A stretch of DNA of 64,000 bases, taken from NCBI RefSeq assembly GCF_000621125.1, contig NZ_JHZC01000017.1, positions 2,501-66,500 on the forward strand, written 5' to 3'. This stretch comes from Maribacter antarcticus DSM 21422. GTDB taxonomy: Bacteria; Bacteroidota; Bacteroidia; Flavobacteriales; Flavobacteriaceae. Positions 8,351-17,141 of this stretch are shown here, piece by piece. The stretch's first letter is position 1, and every line of letters begins with the position of its first letter. A model generated the notes under the pieces. It was given only the letters and a program-made list of their open reading frames with translations. It did no database searches and was not told the origin of the DNA. The translations under genes were made by a program, and so were the position numbers.

Positions 8351-9589
8351 GTGTTGAAAAGGTCTCCCAGTATAAATTCGATTGCCATTTTACTTAGTTT
8401 AATAGCTAGTTCTTGTAAAATGGAAAGCACTGAAACAGCTAAACTTAGCGTTCTGTTGAAGGATAGCATACCAGTAGCTATACCCGTTGAATTTAAAGTT
8501 AATGAAGGTTTTTCAAACGGATTTACATTACTAAATAATGAGAAGGCTATTCCTTTTCAACTAGACAGTAGCTCAACAACTGCCCATTTTATGCATCATC
8601 CGGGCAATGCTGCAGGGTATACTCTAGTAGCTACTGATATAGTAATTAAGACGTCGCCCCATGTAGTTGCCGCCAAAAAAGACGGGACACTTCAATTGGT
8701 GTCTGATACTATTCCTTTGGTAAGCTATCGTTACGGTATGACTCACCCGCCAAAAGGTATTGATTCGTTATATAGGAAATCAGGATATATTCATCCTATA
8801 CTAAGTCCTAAAGGAGATACGTTAACACGTATTCAACCACCAGATCATTATCATCATTATGGATTATGGGCCCCATGGACGCATACCCGAATAGATACAA
8901 CACTGGTAGATTTTTGGAATTTGGGACAAGGTATGGGCACTGTACTTTTTAAGGAGTTTAAAACGATTAAATCAGGCAATGTGTTCTCCTCTTTTACTGC
9001 CGCACAAGAACATATCGACTTAAAAACTCCCGAAGCACCACGAGTTGCAATAAACGAAAATTTGAAGGTTACTTTGTGGAGTTTAGGCCGTGACGACCGC
9101 TACATGTTAGATTACGAAAGTGCCTTTAATTCGCCATTAAAAGATGGTATCCTCTTTGAAGCTTATCGCTACGGTGGTGGACTTGGGCTGCGTTTTACAG
9201 AACGATGGAAGGCTGATAATTCTTTTGTGCTAACCGCTGAAGGAAAGGACCGGCGGACTGCTGATGGAAGCAATGCACGATGGTGTATCGTTGGCGGAGC
9301 ATCATCAGATGGTAAGGGTACCAATGGTATTTTGTTCTTGAGTCACCCTGAGAATAGAATGCACCCCGAGCCTATGCGAATCTGGCCAATAGACGCAAAT
9401 AACGGACGCGGGGATATGTTTTTTGAATTTTGTCCTATCCGTCATAAAGAATGGAAAATTGCCCCGAACCAAGATTATTCGTTGAACTACCGCATGGTAG
9501 TCTTCGATGGTGAACTAACTGTCGAAGAAGCAGAAGCCTACTGGCAGGCCTATGCACATCCGCCAGAAGTTAAAATCATTTCAAACTAA
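8351..9589 (+). CDS. DUF6807 (PmoA-like) family lipoprotein, non-ATG start
   Basis: About 412 residues. No ATG is available before the signal sequence. Translation must begin at one of three tandem non-ATG codons (TTG 8348, GTG 8351, TTG 8354); I chose GTG. The hydrophobic stretch SIAILLSLIASSC then forms a lipoprotein signal with Cys at about residue 22; the first in-frame ATG lies just after that Cys. The rest matches the DUF6807 family, annotated in many genomes as methane oxygenase PmoA although it is unrelated to methane oxidation. Histidine-rich blocks such as DHYHHYGLWAPWTH and the ending FEFCPIRHKEW support this. Such genes recur in Bacteroidota clusters with Gfo/Idh/MocA enzymes. Function unknown; a carbohydrate-related role is inferred from context. 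Confidence 0.8.
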   Translation: MLKRSPSINSIAILLSLIASSCKMESTETAKLSVLLKDSIPVAIPVEFKVNEGFSNGFTLLNNEKAIPFQLDSSSTTAHFMHHPGNAAGYTLVATDIVIKTSPHVVAAKKDGTLQLVSDTIPLVSYRYGMTHPPKGIDSLYRKSGYIHPILSPKGDTLTRIQPPDHYHHYGLWAPWTHTRIDTTLVDFWNLGQGMGTVLFKEFKTIKSGNVFSSFTAAQEHIDLKTPEAPRVAINENLKVTLWSLGRDDRYMLDYESAFNSPLKDGILFEAYRYGGGLGLRFTERWKADNSFVLTAEGKDRRTADGSNARWCIVGGASSDGKGTNGILFLSHPENRMHPEPMRIWPIDANNGRGDMFFEFCPIRHKEWKIAPNQDYSLNYRMVVFDGELTVEEAEAYWQAYAHPPEVKIISN

Positions 9590-9605
9590 TAGTAATAAAT
9601 TTAAT

Positions 9606-10982
9606 ATGCAAAGACGAAAATTTATAAACAGAACAGCTTTGGGTACGGCAGCCATGGTCGGTTTTCCAACTATTGTACCCGCGCATGTTTTGGGTAAAGA
9701 TGCACCTAGTAATAAAATTAACATCGGTCAAATTGGCTGCGGGCGAATTGCCATGAGTCATGATATTGTGGACACTTTGAATTTTGAGCAGGCTAGAATC
9801 ATGTCGGTATGCGATATTGATTCTATTCGCGCCAAAAAGGCTAAAGTTTTTGTAGATAAGGCGTATCAGGAGAAAACGGGAAAGGCCAAATACATGGATA
9901 CCAAAATTTACGATGATTACCGCGAAATGCTTTTAAATACAGATATCGATGCTGTTATGATAAGTACTCCGGATCACTGGCATTCACAACCAGCTATGGA
10001 AGCCGCACTTGCAGGTAAGGATATTTACCTACAGAAACCGACGTCGCTTACCGTAAGGGAAGGGCAACAGTTACGAAAAGCTGTTCAAGATGCTAATGTG
10101 ATCTTACAAGTAGGTACACAACAACGTGCAATGCCGCAGTTCCGAGTTGCGGCGGAACTCGTTAGAAATGGAAGAATAGGTAAAGTTCATACAGTAAAAA
10201 TAGGACTCCCAGGAGATCCTGCCGGTTCCGAAGCGTCTGCAATGCCAATTCCAAGTAATTTAAATTTTGATATGTGGTTGGGTTCTACACCTGAAGTACC
10301 CTATACCGAAATTGGAGTGCATCCCCAATCAGATTATAGCAGGCCAGGGTGGTTAAGACAACGAAATTATGGGGCCGGAATGATTACAGGATGGGGCCAA
10401 CACCATTATGATTCGGCCGCTTGGGGAATGAATACGGAACTCACAGGTCCTATCTCGGTAGAAGCGATTGCCGAGTTCCCAAAATCTGGCTTGTGGAATG
10501 TTCATGGAGATTTTATGGTAAAACACGAGTATGATAATGGTATGACCGTTTATACTAGTGGCGGATACACCAATGGTATTCAATACATTGGCGAGGATGG
10601 CTGGATCTTTGTCTCCCGTGGATCTTACCAAGCATCCGCATCTGATCCTGTAGATTTAGAAAATAGCGCGAAGTCCTTAAATGCATCTGACCCGAAATTA
10701 TTGGAGTCTGTCATTGGTGCAGATGAAATTCATTTGGAGAGAATAGACGATCAGCATGGGAATTGGTTGGAGTGCATCAAAACCAGAAAACAACCTATTT
10801 CTCCTATAGAGAAGGGTCACAAGGCTTGTGTGACCTGTTTGATTAGCGATATTGCCATGCAGTTTGATAGGAAATTGGAATGGGACAATGATAAAGAATT
10901 GTTCGTAAGCGATAGTGAGGCTAATGCTATGTTGCACCGCGAGCAGCGAAAGCCTTATGGAACGGATTATGTAACACGCTAA
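9606..10982 (+). CDS. Gfo/Idh/MocA family oxidoreductase, Tat-type export signal
   Basis: I use the ATG at 9606, 16 nt after the previous stop: it opens directly with MQRRKFINRTALG, a twin-arginine-like signal followed by a hydrophobic segment ending near PAHVLG. The mature protein begins with an NAD(P)-binding Rossmann fold (INIGQIGCGRIA) and carries the family motif YLQKPTSLTVREG, whose Lys is the usual catalytic residue, then the C-terminal substrate domain. It has 458 residues. Tat export of a pre-bound nucleotide cofactor is typical of glucose-fructose oxidoreductase-like members. In this cluster it is the best candidate for oxidising a sugar hydroxyl to a ketone in the periplasm. Confidence 0.88.
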   Translation: MQRRKFINRTALGTAAMVGFPTIVPAHVLGKDAPSNKINIGQIGCGRIAMSHDIVDTLNFEQARIMSVCDIDSIRAKKAKVFVDKAYQEKTGKAKYMDTKIYDDYREMLLNTDIDAVMISTPDHWHSQPAMEAALAGKDIYLQKPTSLTVREGQQLRKAVQDANVILQVGTQQRAMPQFRVAAELVRNGRIGKVHTVKIGLPGDPAGSEASAMPIPSNLNFDMWLGSTPEVPYTEIGVHPQSDYSRPGWLRQRNYGAGMITGWGQHHYDSAAWGMNTELTGPISVEAIAEFPKSGLWNVHGDFMVKHEYDNGMTVYTSGGYTNGIQYIGEDGWIFVSRGSYQASASDPVDLENSAKSLNASDPKLLESVIGADEIHLERIDDQHGNWLECIKTRKQPISPIEKGHKACVTCLISDIAMQFDRKLEWDNDKELFVSDSEANAMLHREQRKPYGTDYVTR

Positions 10983-11052
10983 CCGGTGAAGGGGGAAGCT
11001 ATAATAGAGCTAAAGGGAAAACAATGCGAAGTATCATATCATCATACCGTTA

Positions 11053-12432
11053 ATGAAATATAACATAGCAATTCTATCATTTCTCTTATGCTCGTCTTGC
11101 GGGGAGCAAAAGTCCGAATCAAAATTCGAGAGGAAAGAAGCATATAAAAAAGTGAAATTAATGGTCTTGGACCCAGGCCATTTTCATGCGGCACTAGTTC
11201 AAAAAACGATGTACCCTCAGGTTGATTCGACCATTTATCTCTATGCGCCCGAAGGGCCAGAGGTTCAGGATTTTTTAAGTAAGATTGAATCTTACAATAC
11301 ACAGGAAGAAGCTCCTACGCAATGGAGGATTGAAAAAAACTTTACCGATGACTACCTAAACAAAATGATTGCCGACAAACCGGGTAATGTTATGGTAGTA
11401 GCCGGAAAGAACTCTAAGAAAATAGATTATGTTTTAGAAGCGGTCAAGGCCGGTCTAAACGTCTATGCTGATAAGCCATTAATCATAAATACCGAAGGAT
11501 TTGAAAAGTTAAAAAAAGCCTTTGAAATTGCGAAGAAAAATGATGTTCTGATTTACGATATTATGACCGAGCGTTTTGAGTCAACGACCATGATGCAGAA
11601 ATTATTTTCCACGTTACCATCGGTTTTTGGGGAACTTGTGGACGGTACTATTGAAGAACCCGCCATTAGCAAAGAAAGTGTACATCATTTTTTTAAACAG
11701 GTATCAGGGTCACCATTGGTGCGTCCTGCTTGGTTTTTTGATGTGAACGAAGAAGGGGACGGTATTGTTGATGTGACCACCCATTTGGTAGATTTGGTAC
11801 AATGGGAAGCATTTCCTGATCAAATAATTGATTCTATCGATATAGAAATGCTCAAAGCAAAACGCTGGCCTACCGTGTTGCCCTTGGAAGCGTTTACGAA
11901 GGTGACCAAACAAGAGTCATTTCCCTATTATTTACAAAAGGATTTGATTGATGGAAAGCTGCACACCTATGCTAATGGAGAAATGAACTATACTATAAAG
12001 GGAAAACATGCGAAGGTCTCCGTACTATGGAATTATGAGGCACCGCAAGGTACAGGTGATACGCATTACAGTATTATGCGTGGTACAAAGAGTAATTTGA
12101 TTATAAAGCAGGGCGCAACTGAGAATTTCAAATCCGTACTTTATATCGAATCAAAAGGGAGCTCCGATTTTGAGAGTATTTTAAATCGTGTTGTTACGAA
12201 CGAAATCACAAAAGGATTTCCAGGTACTACCGTGGAAAAAATGGGGGATAATACATGGAAAATTAATATTCCAGAGAAATTCAAGATTGGACACGAAGCA
12301 CATTTTGCCCAAGTCACAGAAAATTATTTAAACTTTTTGGAAGTAGGAAAACTACCTAATTGGGAAATTCCGAATATGATTACTAAATATTACACAACTA
12401 TAGCCGCATATAAAATGGCAAAACAAGACTAA
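11053..12432 (+). CDS. Lipoprotein Gfo/Idh/MocA-like oxidoreductase with divergent C-terminal domain
   Basis: 459 residues; lipoprotein signal ending at Cys16 (FLLCSSC). The Rossmann entry is atypical: LMVLDPGHFHAALVQ replaces the usual glycine-rich loop. KPLIINTEGFEKL corresponds to the conserved Lys-Pro motif. The C-terminal part (about 200-459) matches the 'putative oxidoreductase C' class found in Bacteroidota and Planctomycetes. It lies 70 nt after the Tat-exported oxidoreductase, and its TAA is followed directly by the ATG of the SDR gene, so 9606-14451 is probably one transcript. The altered nucleotide-binding loop makes cofactor binding uncertain. Confidence 0.8.
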   Translation: MKYNIAILSFLLCSSCGEQKSESKFERKEAYKKVKLMVLDPGHFHAALVQKTMYPQVDSTIYLYAPEGPEVQDFLSKIESYNTQEEAPTQWRIEKNFTDDYLNKMIADKPGNVMVVAGKNSKKIDYVLEAVKAGLNVYADKPLIINTEGFEKLKKAFEIAKKNDVLIYDIMTERFESTTMMQKLFSTLPSVFGELVDGTIEEPAISKESVHHFFKQVSGSPLVRPAWFFDVNEEGDGIVDVTTHLVDLVQWEAFPDQIIDSIDIEMLKAKRWPTVLPLEAFTKVTKQESFPYYLQKDLIDGKLHTYANGEMNYTIKGKHAKVSVLWNYEAPQGTGDTHYSIMRGTKSNLIIKQGATENFKSVLYIESKGSSDFESILNRVVTNEITKGFPGTTVEKMGDNTWKINIPEKFKIGHEAHFAQVTENYLNFLEVGKLPNWEIPNMITKYYTTIAAYKMAKQD

Positions 12433-13251
12433 ATGAGCGAATTACTTTCCCTTAAAAACAAACACTACGCCCTTTCGGGTGGCACCGGTACCCTAGGAGG
12501 TTCCATTGCCAAATATCTAGTTGAAAACGGAGCTAACGTACTTTTAATGGGCAGGTCGCTTGATAAATTGCAGGCGAAGCAAAAAGAACTGAATGCGTTC
12601 TCAGAGAATAGTGCCTTTATTTTTAAGGTCGATGTCTTAAATGAAGAAGCACTGCACCAGTTAAAAAACACTATAGAAAAGGAGTTTGAGTGCCTTGACG
12701 GGCTGGTAAACTTAGCTGGGGGCAACCTTCCTGGTGCTACCTTGACTCCCAATCAGACTATACATGACATTCCACTTGATGACACGAGAGAAGTGGTCGA
12801 TATTAATTTGTTTGGTACGGTACTGCCGAGTATTGTTCTTAGTAAGCTTATGGTAAAACAAGGGCATGGGTCTATAATCAATATTTCTTCAATGGCATCG
12901 AAACAAAGTATATCCAGAGTTTTAGGCTATTCTATGGCAAAGGCAGGAATCGATATTTTTACCAAGTGGATGGCTCAGGAACTGGCTTCAAAACATGGCG
13001 ATAAGATTAGGGTCAACGCCATTGCCCCAGGTTTTTTTATCGGAAACCAAAACCGGAAATTATTGACGAATGAAGATGGTTCTTTTACGGATAGGGCGAA
13101 TAGTATCATCAAAAATACCCCAATGGGCCGTTTTGGAGATATTTCTGAGCTCAATGGTACGGTACATTATTTGCTAAGTGATGCTTCTAGTTTTGTTACC
13201 GGAAGTATTTTTGATGTTGATGGTGGATTTAGTTCCTTTTCAGGGGTGTAG
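12433..13251 (+). CDS. SDR family oxidoreductase, probable D-mannonate oxidoreductase
   Basis: A 272-residue cytoplasmic short-chain dehydrogenase. The cofactor loop is LSGGTGTLGGSIA (about 14-26). The catalytic Tyr166-x3-Lys170 lies in YSMAKAG, with Ser152/Ser153 as the upstream serine. Its ATG follows the previous TAA with no gap, and uxuA starts 3 nt after its stop. Pairing with UxuA suggests it interconverts D-fructuronate and D-mannonate, doing the job of UxuB, which belongs to a different dehydrogenase family in E. coli. The SDR class is certain; the substrate rests on the neighbour. Confidence 0.85.
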   Translation: MSELLSLKNKHYALSGGTGTLGGSIAKYLVENGANVLLMGRSLDKLQAKQKELNAFSENSAFIFKVDVLNEEALHQLKNTIEKEFECLDGLVNLAGGNLPGATLTPNQTIHDIPLDDTREVVDINLFGTVLPSIVLSKLMVKQGHGSIINISSMASKQSISRVLGYSMAKAGIDIFTKWMAQELASKHGDKIRVNAIAPGFFIGNQNRKLLTNEDGSFTDRANSIIKNTPMGRFGDISELNGTVHYLLSDASSFVTGSIFDVDGGFSSFSGV

Positions 13252-13254
13252 CCT

Positions 13255-14451
13255 ATGAAGTATCTAAAGAAAACATTTCGATGGTTTGGACCTTCTTTTG
13301 GGGTTAGTTTAGATGAGATTAAACAGATTGGGGCAGAAGGAATTGTTGCCGCATGTCAAGAAATTCCTGTTGGCGATGTTTGGCCCTTGGAAAACATAGT
13401 AGCTCTTAAAAAGGAAATCGAGTCACGAGGGTTGGAATGGTCGTTGGTGGAAAGTGTCAATATTCATACGTCTATTAAATACGGTCTACCCGAAAGGGAT
13501 GCCCACATCGCGAATTATATTCAAACCTTAAAGAATCTTGCGGAAATCGGGATATTTACAGTCTGCTATAATTTTATGCAGTTGATTGATTGGACACGTA
13601 CGGACTTGGATTATATCTTACCTACAGGAGCTTCTGCATTGCGATATAATCCCATTGCGGCGGCGGCATTTGACCTTTTTATATTAAAACGTGAAAATGC
13701 CAAAGTATCCTATACCAATGAGCACTATTGCGAAGCAAGCGATTATTTTAACGGACTCTCTACCATCCAAAGAAAAAAACTGGAGGAAGCGATTTTGGCA
13801 GGTATGCCGGGTTCCCGAGCGTTAATTGCTTTGGATGATTTCAAAATAAATCACGCTACCGTATTAAAAATTAGTAAAGAAAAACTACAAGAGAATCTGG
13901 CCTATTTTCTAAAAGCTATTATTCCCGAAGCAGAAAAAATAGGGATACGGATGGCCATCCACCCGGACGACCCTCCCTTTTCGGTTTTTGGGGTGCCACG
14001 AATTGTTTCCAATTATGAGGATATTAAATTTTTGTTGGAGTGCTGCCCATCTCCAAGTAACGGACTCACGTTTTGTTCAGGGTCTTTAGGGGCATCGGCA
14101 GACAATGATTTGGTTAAAATAATCGAAGACTTTGGAAATAGAATCCATTTTATTCATTTAAGGAATGTATCTCGACAAGGAGATGGTAGCTTTTATGAAG
14201 CGGACCATCTAAGTGGTTCCGTAGCTATGGAAAAACTAATGAAGGCTATTGTAAAGGAGCAGGTAAAGAGAAAGCAAAATGGCTTGGGAATTGTCGACAT
14301 TCCCATGAGACCAGACCACGGTCATATCTTGTTAGATGACAAAAAACGGCACAATGATTTTTATTCGGGCTATTCCTTAATTGGAAGGGCTTTAGGTCTA
14401 GCGCAATTGACCGGATTGGAAAGAGGTATTAGGGAAGGGTTAGCATTGTAA
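13255..14451 (+). CDS. uxuA: Mannonate dehydratase
   Basis: 398 residues, the usual length for UxuA. The enzyme dehydrates D-mannonate to 2-keto-3-deoxygluconate in the hexuronate pathway using Fe2+ or Mn2+. The N-terminus (FRWFGPSFGVSLDEIKQIGA) and the metal-site block HPDDPPFSVFGVPRIV (His236 to about Val251) are characteristic, as is the late block PMRPDHGHILLDD. It is the last gene of the first sugar cluster and ends at a strong bidirectional terminator. The kinase and aldolase that would process the product are not in the window. Confidence 0.95.
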   Translation: MKYLKKTFRWFGPSFGVSLDEIKQIGAEGIVAACQEIPVGDVWPLENIVALKKEIESRGLEWSLVESVNIHTSIKYGLPERDAHIANYIQTLKNLAEIGIFTVCYNFMQLIDWTRTDLDYILPTGASALRYNPIAAAAFDLFILKRENAKVSYTNEHYCEASDYFNGLSTIQRKKLEEAILAGMPGSRALIALDDFKINHATVLKISKEKLQENLAYFLKAIIPEAEKIGIRMAIHPDDPPFSVFGVPRIVSNYEDIKFLLECCPSPSNGLTFCSGSLGASADNDLVKIIEDFGNRIHFIHLRNVSRQGDGSFYEADHLSGSVAMEKLMKAIVKEQVKRKQNGLGIVDIPMRPDHGHILLDDKKRHNDFYSGYSLIGRALGLAQLTGLERGIREGLAL

Positions 14452-14490
14452 ATTGATTTTAGTAGCCGCCTAAGTTAAAATCAATTCTTT
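14451..14490. terminator. Bidirectional terminator between uxuA and the DUF4268 gene
   Basis: 11-bp perfect stem: AATTGATTTTA (14451-14461) with TAAAATCAATT (14476-14486), followed by CTTT. It serves the convergent genes on both sides. Confidence 0.75.
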
Positions 14491-14531
14491 ATCAGTCTTT
14501 TCTATCGATTACGAATTGCCAAAGGTTCTCT

Positions 14532-14954
14532 TTATTTTAAAATATCCTCATACTCTGTAAAAAAGGCTTCTAATTGAGACATTTTTTCATAGAAAAATAC
14601 CATAGTCTGCTGCCATGTATTTTTATTATGAATGGATACCTCTTGTATTTCGACATATACCCTAGAAATTTCTTTCTGGTTTTCCAGGAAATATTCATCT
14701 TCAAAATGAGCATGGGGAAGGTAGTCGTTTATAAGTATCGATTTTAGGGAAACTACTTTCTCCCAACTATCGATGCGCTGTTGTAAGTCGCCATCAATAT
14801 CCATAGCTACAATAGCTTTTTTTAAATCGAAATGAAATTTTAAATTAATTTCTTTAACACCTGTTTTGTACAAGAGCCACTTTCTAGGATATGACTTTCT
14901 AAAGGCAATCCAAAATTCCTCTTTTAATTTTCGTGATTCGGCTTTACTGAACAT
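14532..14954 (-). CDS. DUF4268 domain-containing protein
   Basis: A 140-residue cytoplasmic protein matching DUF4268, with blocks such as FWIAFRKSYPRKWLLYKTG and PHAHFEDEYFLENQKEISR. The domain is found alone in Bacteroidota, as here, and fused to nuclease-like domains elsewhere. Function unknown. It directly abuts the ZIP transporter gene: the transporter's stop codon ends at the base before this ATG, so the two are co-transcribed. Confidence 0.78.
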   Translation of the reverse strand: MFSKAESRKLKEEFWIAFRKSYPRKWLLYKTGVKEINLKFHFDLKKAIVAMDIDGDLQQRIDSWEKVVSLKSILINDYLPHAHFEDEYFLENQKEISRVYVEIQEVSIHNKNTWQQTMVFFYEKMSQLEAFFTEYEDILK

Positions 14955-15626
14955 TTATAAAAAATAAGCGATTACAATTCCCAAAATAATAACTACTAAT
15001 TTCCTAAGATTAAACTTGTGGCCTTCCGAACTTTCAAAGAGAATTACTGTAGAAATATGAAGAAATACACCAATTACCAAAGCATTCAACGGAATAATGT
15101 ACTCTGAAATGGATTGTACGTTTGCTGCTATAAAAGTGCCTAAAGGCGTCATTGCTGAAAAGAATAGGATAAAGAGTATAGCGTATACTGGTTTTAATTT
15201 AGAACCTAATAAAAAAATACTGAGGATAATAGCAATAGGTATTTTATGGATAAGAATACCGTATACAATCGTATGGTTACTATGTATCGGAAGACCTTCT
15301 AATAAGGAGTGGAGCGAAAGACTTGCAAACAGGAGCCAAGGGAAGTCGGTAGTTGTATCGGATAGGTGTACATGACCATGTTCAGCACCCTTAGAAAAGA
15401 ATTCTAAAAAGATTTGTAAAAGAATCCCACACATAATATAAACCCCAATAGTTTTAGTATCGGATGCTGAATACACTTGCGGTAAGAGTTCAAAAATAGT
15501 AAGTGCCAATAAAAAGGCACCGCTAAAGGCGAGTAGTAACTTAAAATGCTCTTTTTTCTTCGGTTTAGCAGTGTAAACAAAAGCAAAACTTAAAAGTACC
15601 CCAAGAATAGGGAGAATGTAGTTCAT
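14955..15626 (-). CDS. ZIP family divalent metal transporter
   Basis: A 223-residue polytopic inner-membrane protein with about eight hydrophobic helices. The ZIP metal-site motifs are present: HSLLEG in one helix and HKIPIA in the next. A histidine-containing loop (HGHVHLSD) precedes them. The family moves Zn2+, Fe2+ or Mn2+ into the cytoplasm; the metal cannot be assigned here. It is the promoter-proximal gene of a two-gene unit with the DUF4268 gene. Confidence 0.88.
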   Translation of the reverse strand: MNYILPILGVLLSFAFVYTAKPKKKEHFKLLLAFSGAFLLALTIFELLPQVYSASDTKTIGVYIMCGILLQIFLEFFSKGAEHGHVHLSDTTTDFPWLLFASLSLHSLLEGLPIHSNHTIVYGILIHKIPIAIILSIFLLGSKLKPVYAILFILFFSAMTPLGTFIAANVQSISEYIIPLNALVIGVFLHISTVILFESSEGHKFNLRKLVVIILGIVIAYFL

Positions 15627-15691
15627 GTATGTGATGGTTAAGCTTTTTTAACCGAAGTGGTCAACTAGCTACTTCTGCATCAAAATTAGCG

Positions 15692-15699
15692 TATTTTTG
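15692..15699 (+). promoter_or_regulatory. Bacteroidota -7 element upstream of the THUMP methyltransferase gene
   Basis: TATTTTTG matches the TAnnTTTG consensus exactly and lies 20 nt before the ATG at 15720. No clear -33 TTG is visible at the expected distance. Confidence 0.45.
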
Positions 15700-15719
15700 C
15701 GGTATGTTAAAAAGAGGAT

Positions 15720-16904
15720 ATGGGGAATAATTTTAAAATGGTAGCCAAAACGCTTTTTGGCTTTGAGGAAATACTGGCAAAGGAACTAAGAAACCTAGGA
15801 GCAAGTAATGTTATAGAGGGTACAAGGAACGTTGCGTTTGAAGGCGATACTGGTTTTATGTATAAGGCTAATCTGTGTTTGAGAACTGCAATTAAGATTA
15901 TTAAACCCATCAACTCTTTTCAGGTACGTGACGAAAAGGACTTATATCGAAAAATCTATCGGATGGACTGGACGGAATATCTGTCTATAGAAGATACATT
16001 TGCCATTGACTCTACCGTTAATTCTGAAGAATTCACCCATTCTTTGTATGTGTCTCAGAAGACAAAAGATGCCATTGTAGATAAGTTCAGGGAAACGGAC
16101 GGTGACCGACCTAACGTTGACGTAAAGCATCCGGATTTAAGAATTAATATTCACATACATAATAATACCTGTAATGTTTCTTTGGACAGTTCTGGAAGTT
16201 CGCTGCACCACAGAGGGTATCGCATATCTACCAATATTGCCCCAATCAACGAGGTGTTGGCTGCGGGGCTTTTGCTATTAAGTGGTTGGGATGGACAATG
16301 TGATTTTCTTGACCCCATGTGTGGGAGTGGAACCATGCTTACAGAAGCAGCTATGATTGCTTGTAATATACCAGCAAATATAAATAGGAAGGGATTTGCT
16401 TTTGAAAAGTGGCCTGATTTTGATGAACAGCTATATGAGAAGATTGTAGATTCTAGTCTCAAGAAGACGAGAGAATTTCATCATCAGATAACTGGTTTCG
16501 ATAAAGCTCCTTCCGCCATAAGAAAAGCACAGGAAAATATAGAAAATGCTAACTTAGACGAGTACATTACCCTCAAAAGAGAGAATTTTTTCAAGACTAA
16601 AAAACAAAATGAGAAGCTGTTGCATATGTGTTTTAATCCGCCATACGGGGAACGACTGGACAGGTCCGATTTAGATTCTGACTTTGATGTTGAAGAATTT
16701 TATTCGGATATTGGCGATACGCTGAAACAGTCCTATCCAGGAACCAATGCGTGGTTCATTACTTCCAATTTACAGGCTTTAAAGTTTGTTGGGCTCAGAC
16801 CTTCAAGAAAAATAAAAGTATTTAATAGTCATCTAGAATCTAGACTTGTGCAGTATGTTATGTACGAGGGTAGCAAAAAAGCAAAATACAACAAGGAGGC
16901 GTAA
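15720..16904 (+). CDS. THUMP domain class I SAM-dependent RNA methyltransferase
   Basis: 394 residues. An N-terminal ferredoxin-like/THUMP RNA-binding region (about 1-160) is followed by a Rossmann methyltransferase domain with the motif DPMCGSGTMLTEAAMIA and the catalytic NPPYGER, typical of N2-guanine RNA methyltransferases. It matches the YpsC/RlmL N-half group: E. coli RlmL methylates 23S rRNA G2445, but the RlmK half is absent here, as usual outside Proteobacteria. A small membrane-protein gene follows 2 nt after its stop. Confidence 0.9.
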   Translation: MGNNFKMVAKTLFGFEEILAKELRNLGASNVIEGTRNVAFEGDTGFMYKANLCLRTAIKIIKPINSFQVRDEKDLYRKIYRMDWTEYLSIEDTFAIDSTVNSEEFTHSLYVSQKTKDAIVDKFRETDGDRPNVDVKHPDLRINIHIHNNTCNVSLDSSGSSLHHRGYRISTNIAPINEVLAAGLLLLSGWDGQCDFLDPMCGSGTMLTEAAMIACNIPANINRKGFAFEKWPDFDEQLYEKIVDSSLKKTREFHHQITGFDKAPSAIRKAQENIENANLDEYITLKRENFFKTKKQNEKLLHMCFNPPYGERLDRSDLDSDFDVEEFYSDIGDTLKQSYPGTNAWFITSNLQALKFVGLRPSRKIKVFNSHLESRLVQYVMYEGSKKAKYNKEA

Positions 16905-16906
16905 TT

Positions 16907-17137
16907 ATGAAACTACAGCATAAGGCATTATTTTTTAATTTTTTAGGATTTGCAGTACTGTTCTTAATCTTTAGGTTTGGGGTTGGTTATTTTATAGAGG
17001 TGCCACGCTTATATTTAGCGATAGGTGCTGCCATATTTGCAACGGTATTAGCCCCTAAATTTGCTATAGTACGTGATTCAGGTAATGAAAAATTGATGAT
17101 GAAATCGATTTTTATGAAATCTCCTAAAGAGGTATAG
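16907..17137 (+). CDS. Small two-helix membrane protein
   Basis: A 76-residue protein with two hydrophobic segments (about 8-28 and 34-51) and a short charged tail ending MKSPKEV. I do not recognise a family. The ATG lies 2 nt after the methyltransferase stop, so it is co-transcribed with it. It converges with the DUF6048 gene with only 4 nt between the two stop codons. Confidence 0.75.
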   Translation: MKLQHKALFFNFLGFAVLFLIFRFGVGYFIEVPRLYLAIGAAIFATVLAPKFAIVRDSGNEKLMMKSIFMKSPKEV

Positions 17138-17141
17138 TTTA

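Noticed and set aside
382..14451. Classification as a canonical polysaccharide utilization locus
   Set aside because: No SusC/SusD pair, glycoside hydrolase, polysaccharide lyase or sulfatase was found.
15097..15375. A 92-codon frame opposite the ZIP transporter gene
   Set aside because: It lies entirely within a well-supported gene on the other strand and has no protein features of its own.
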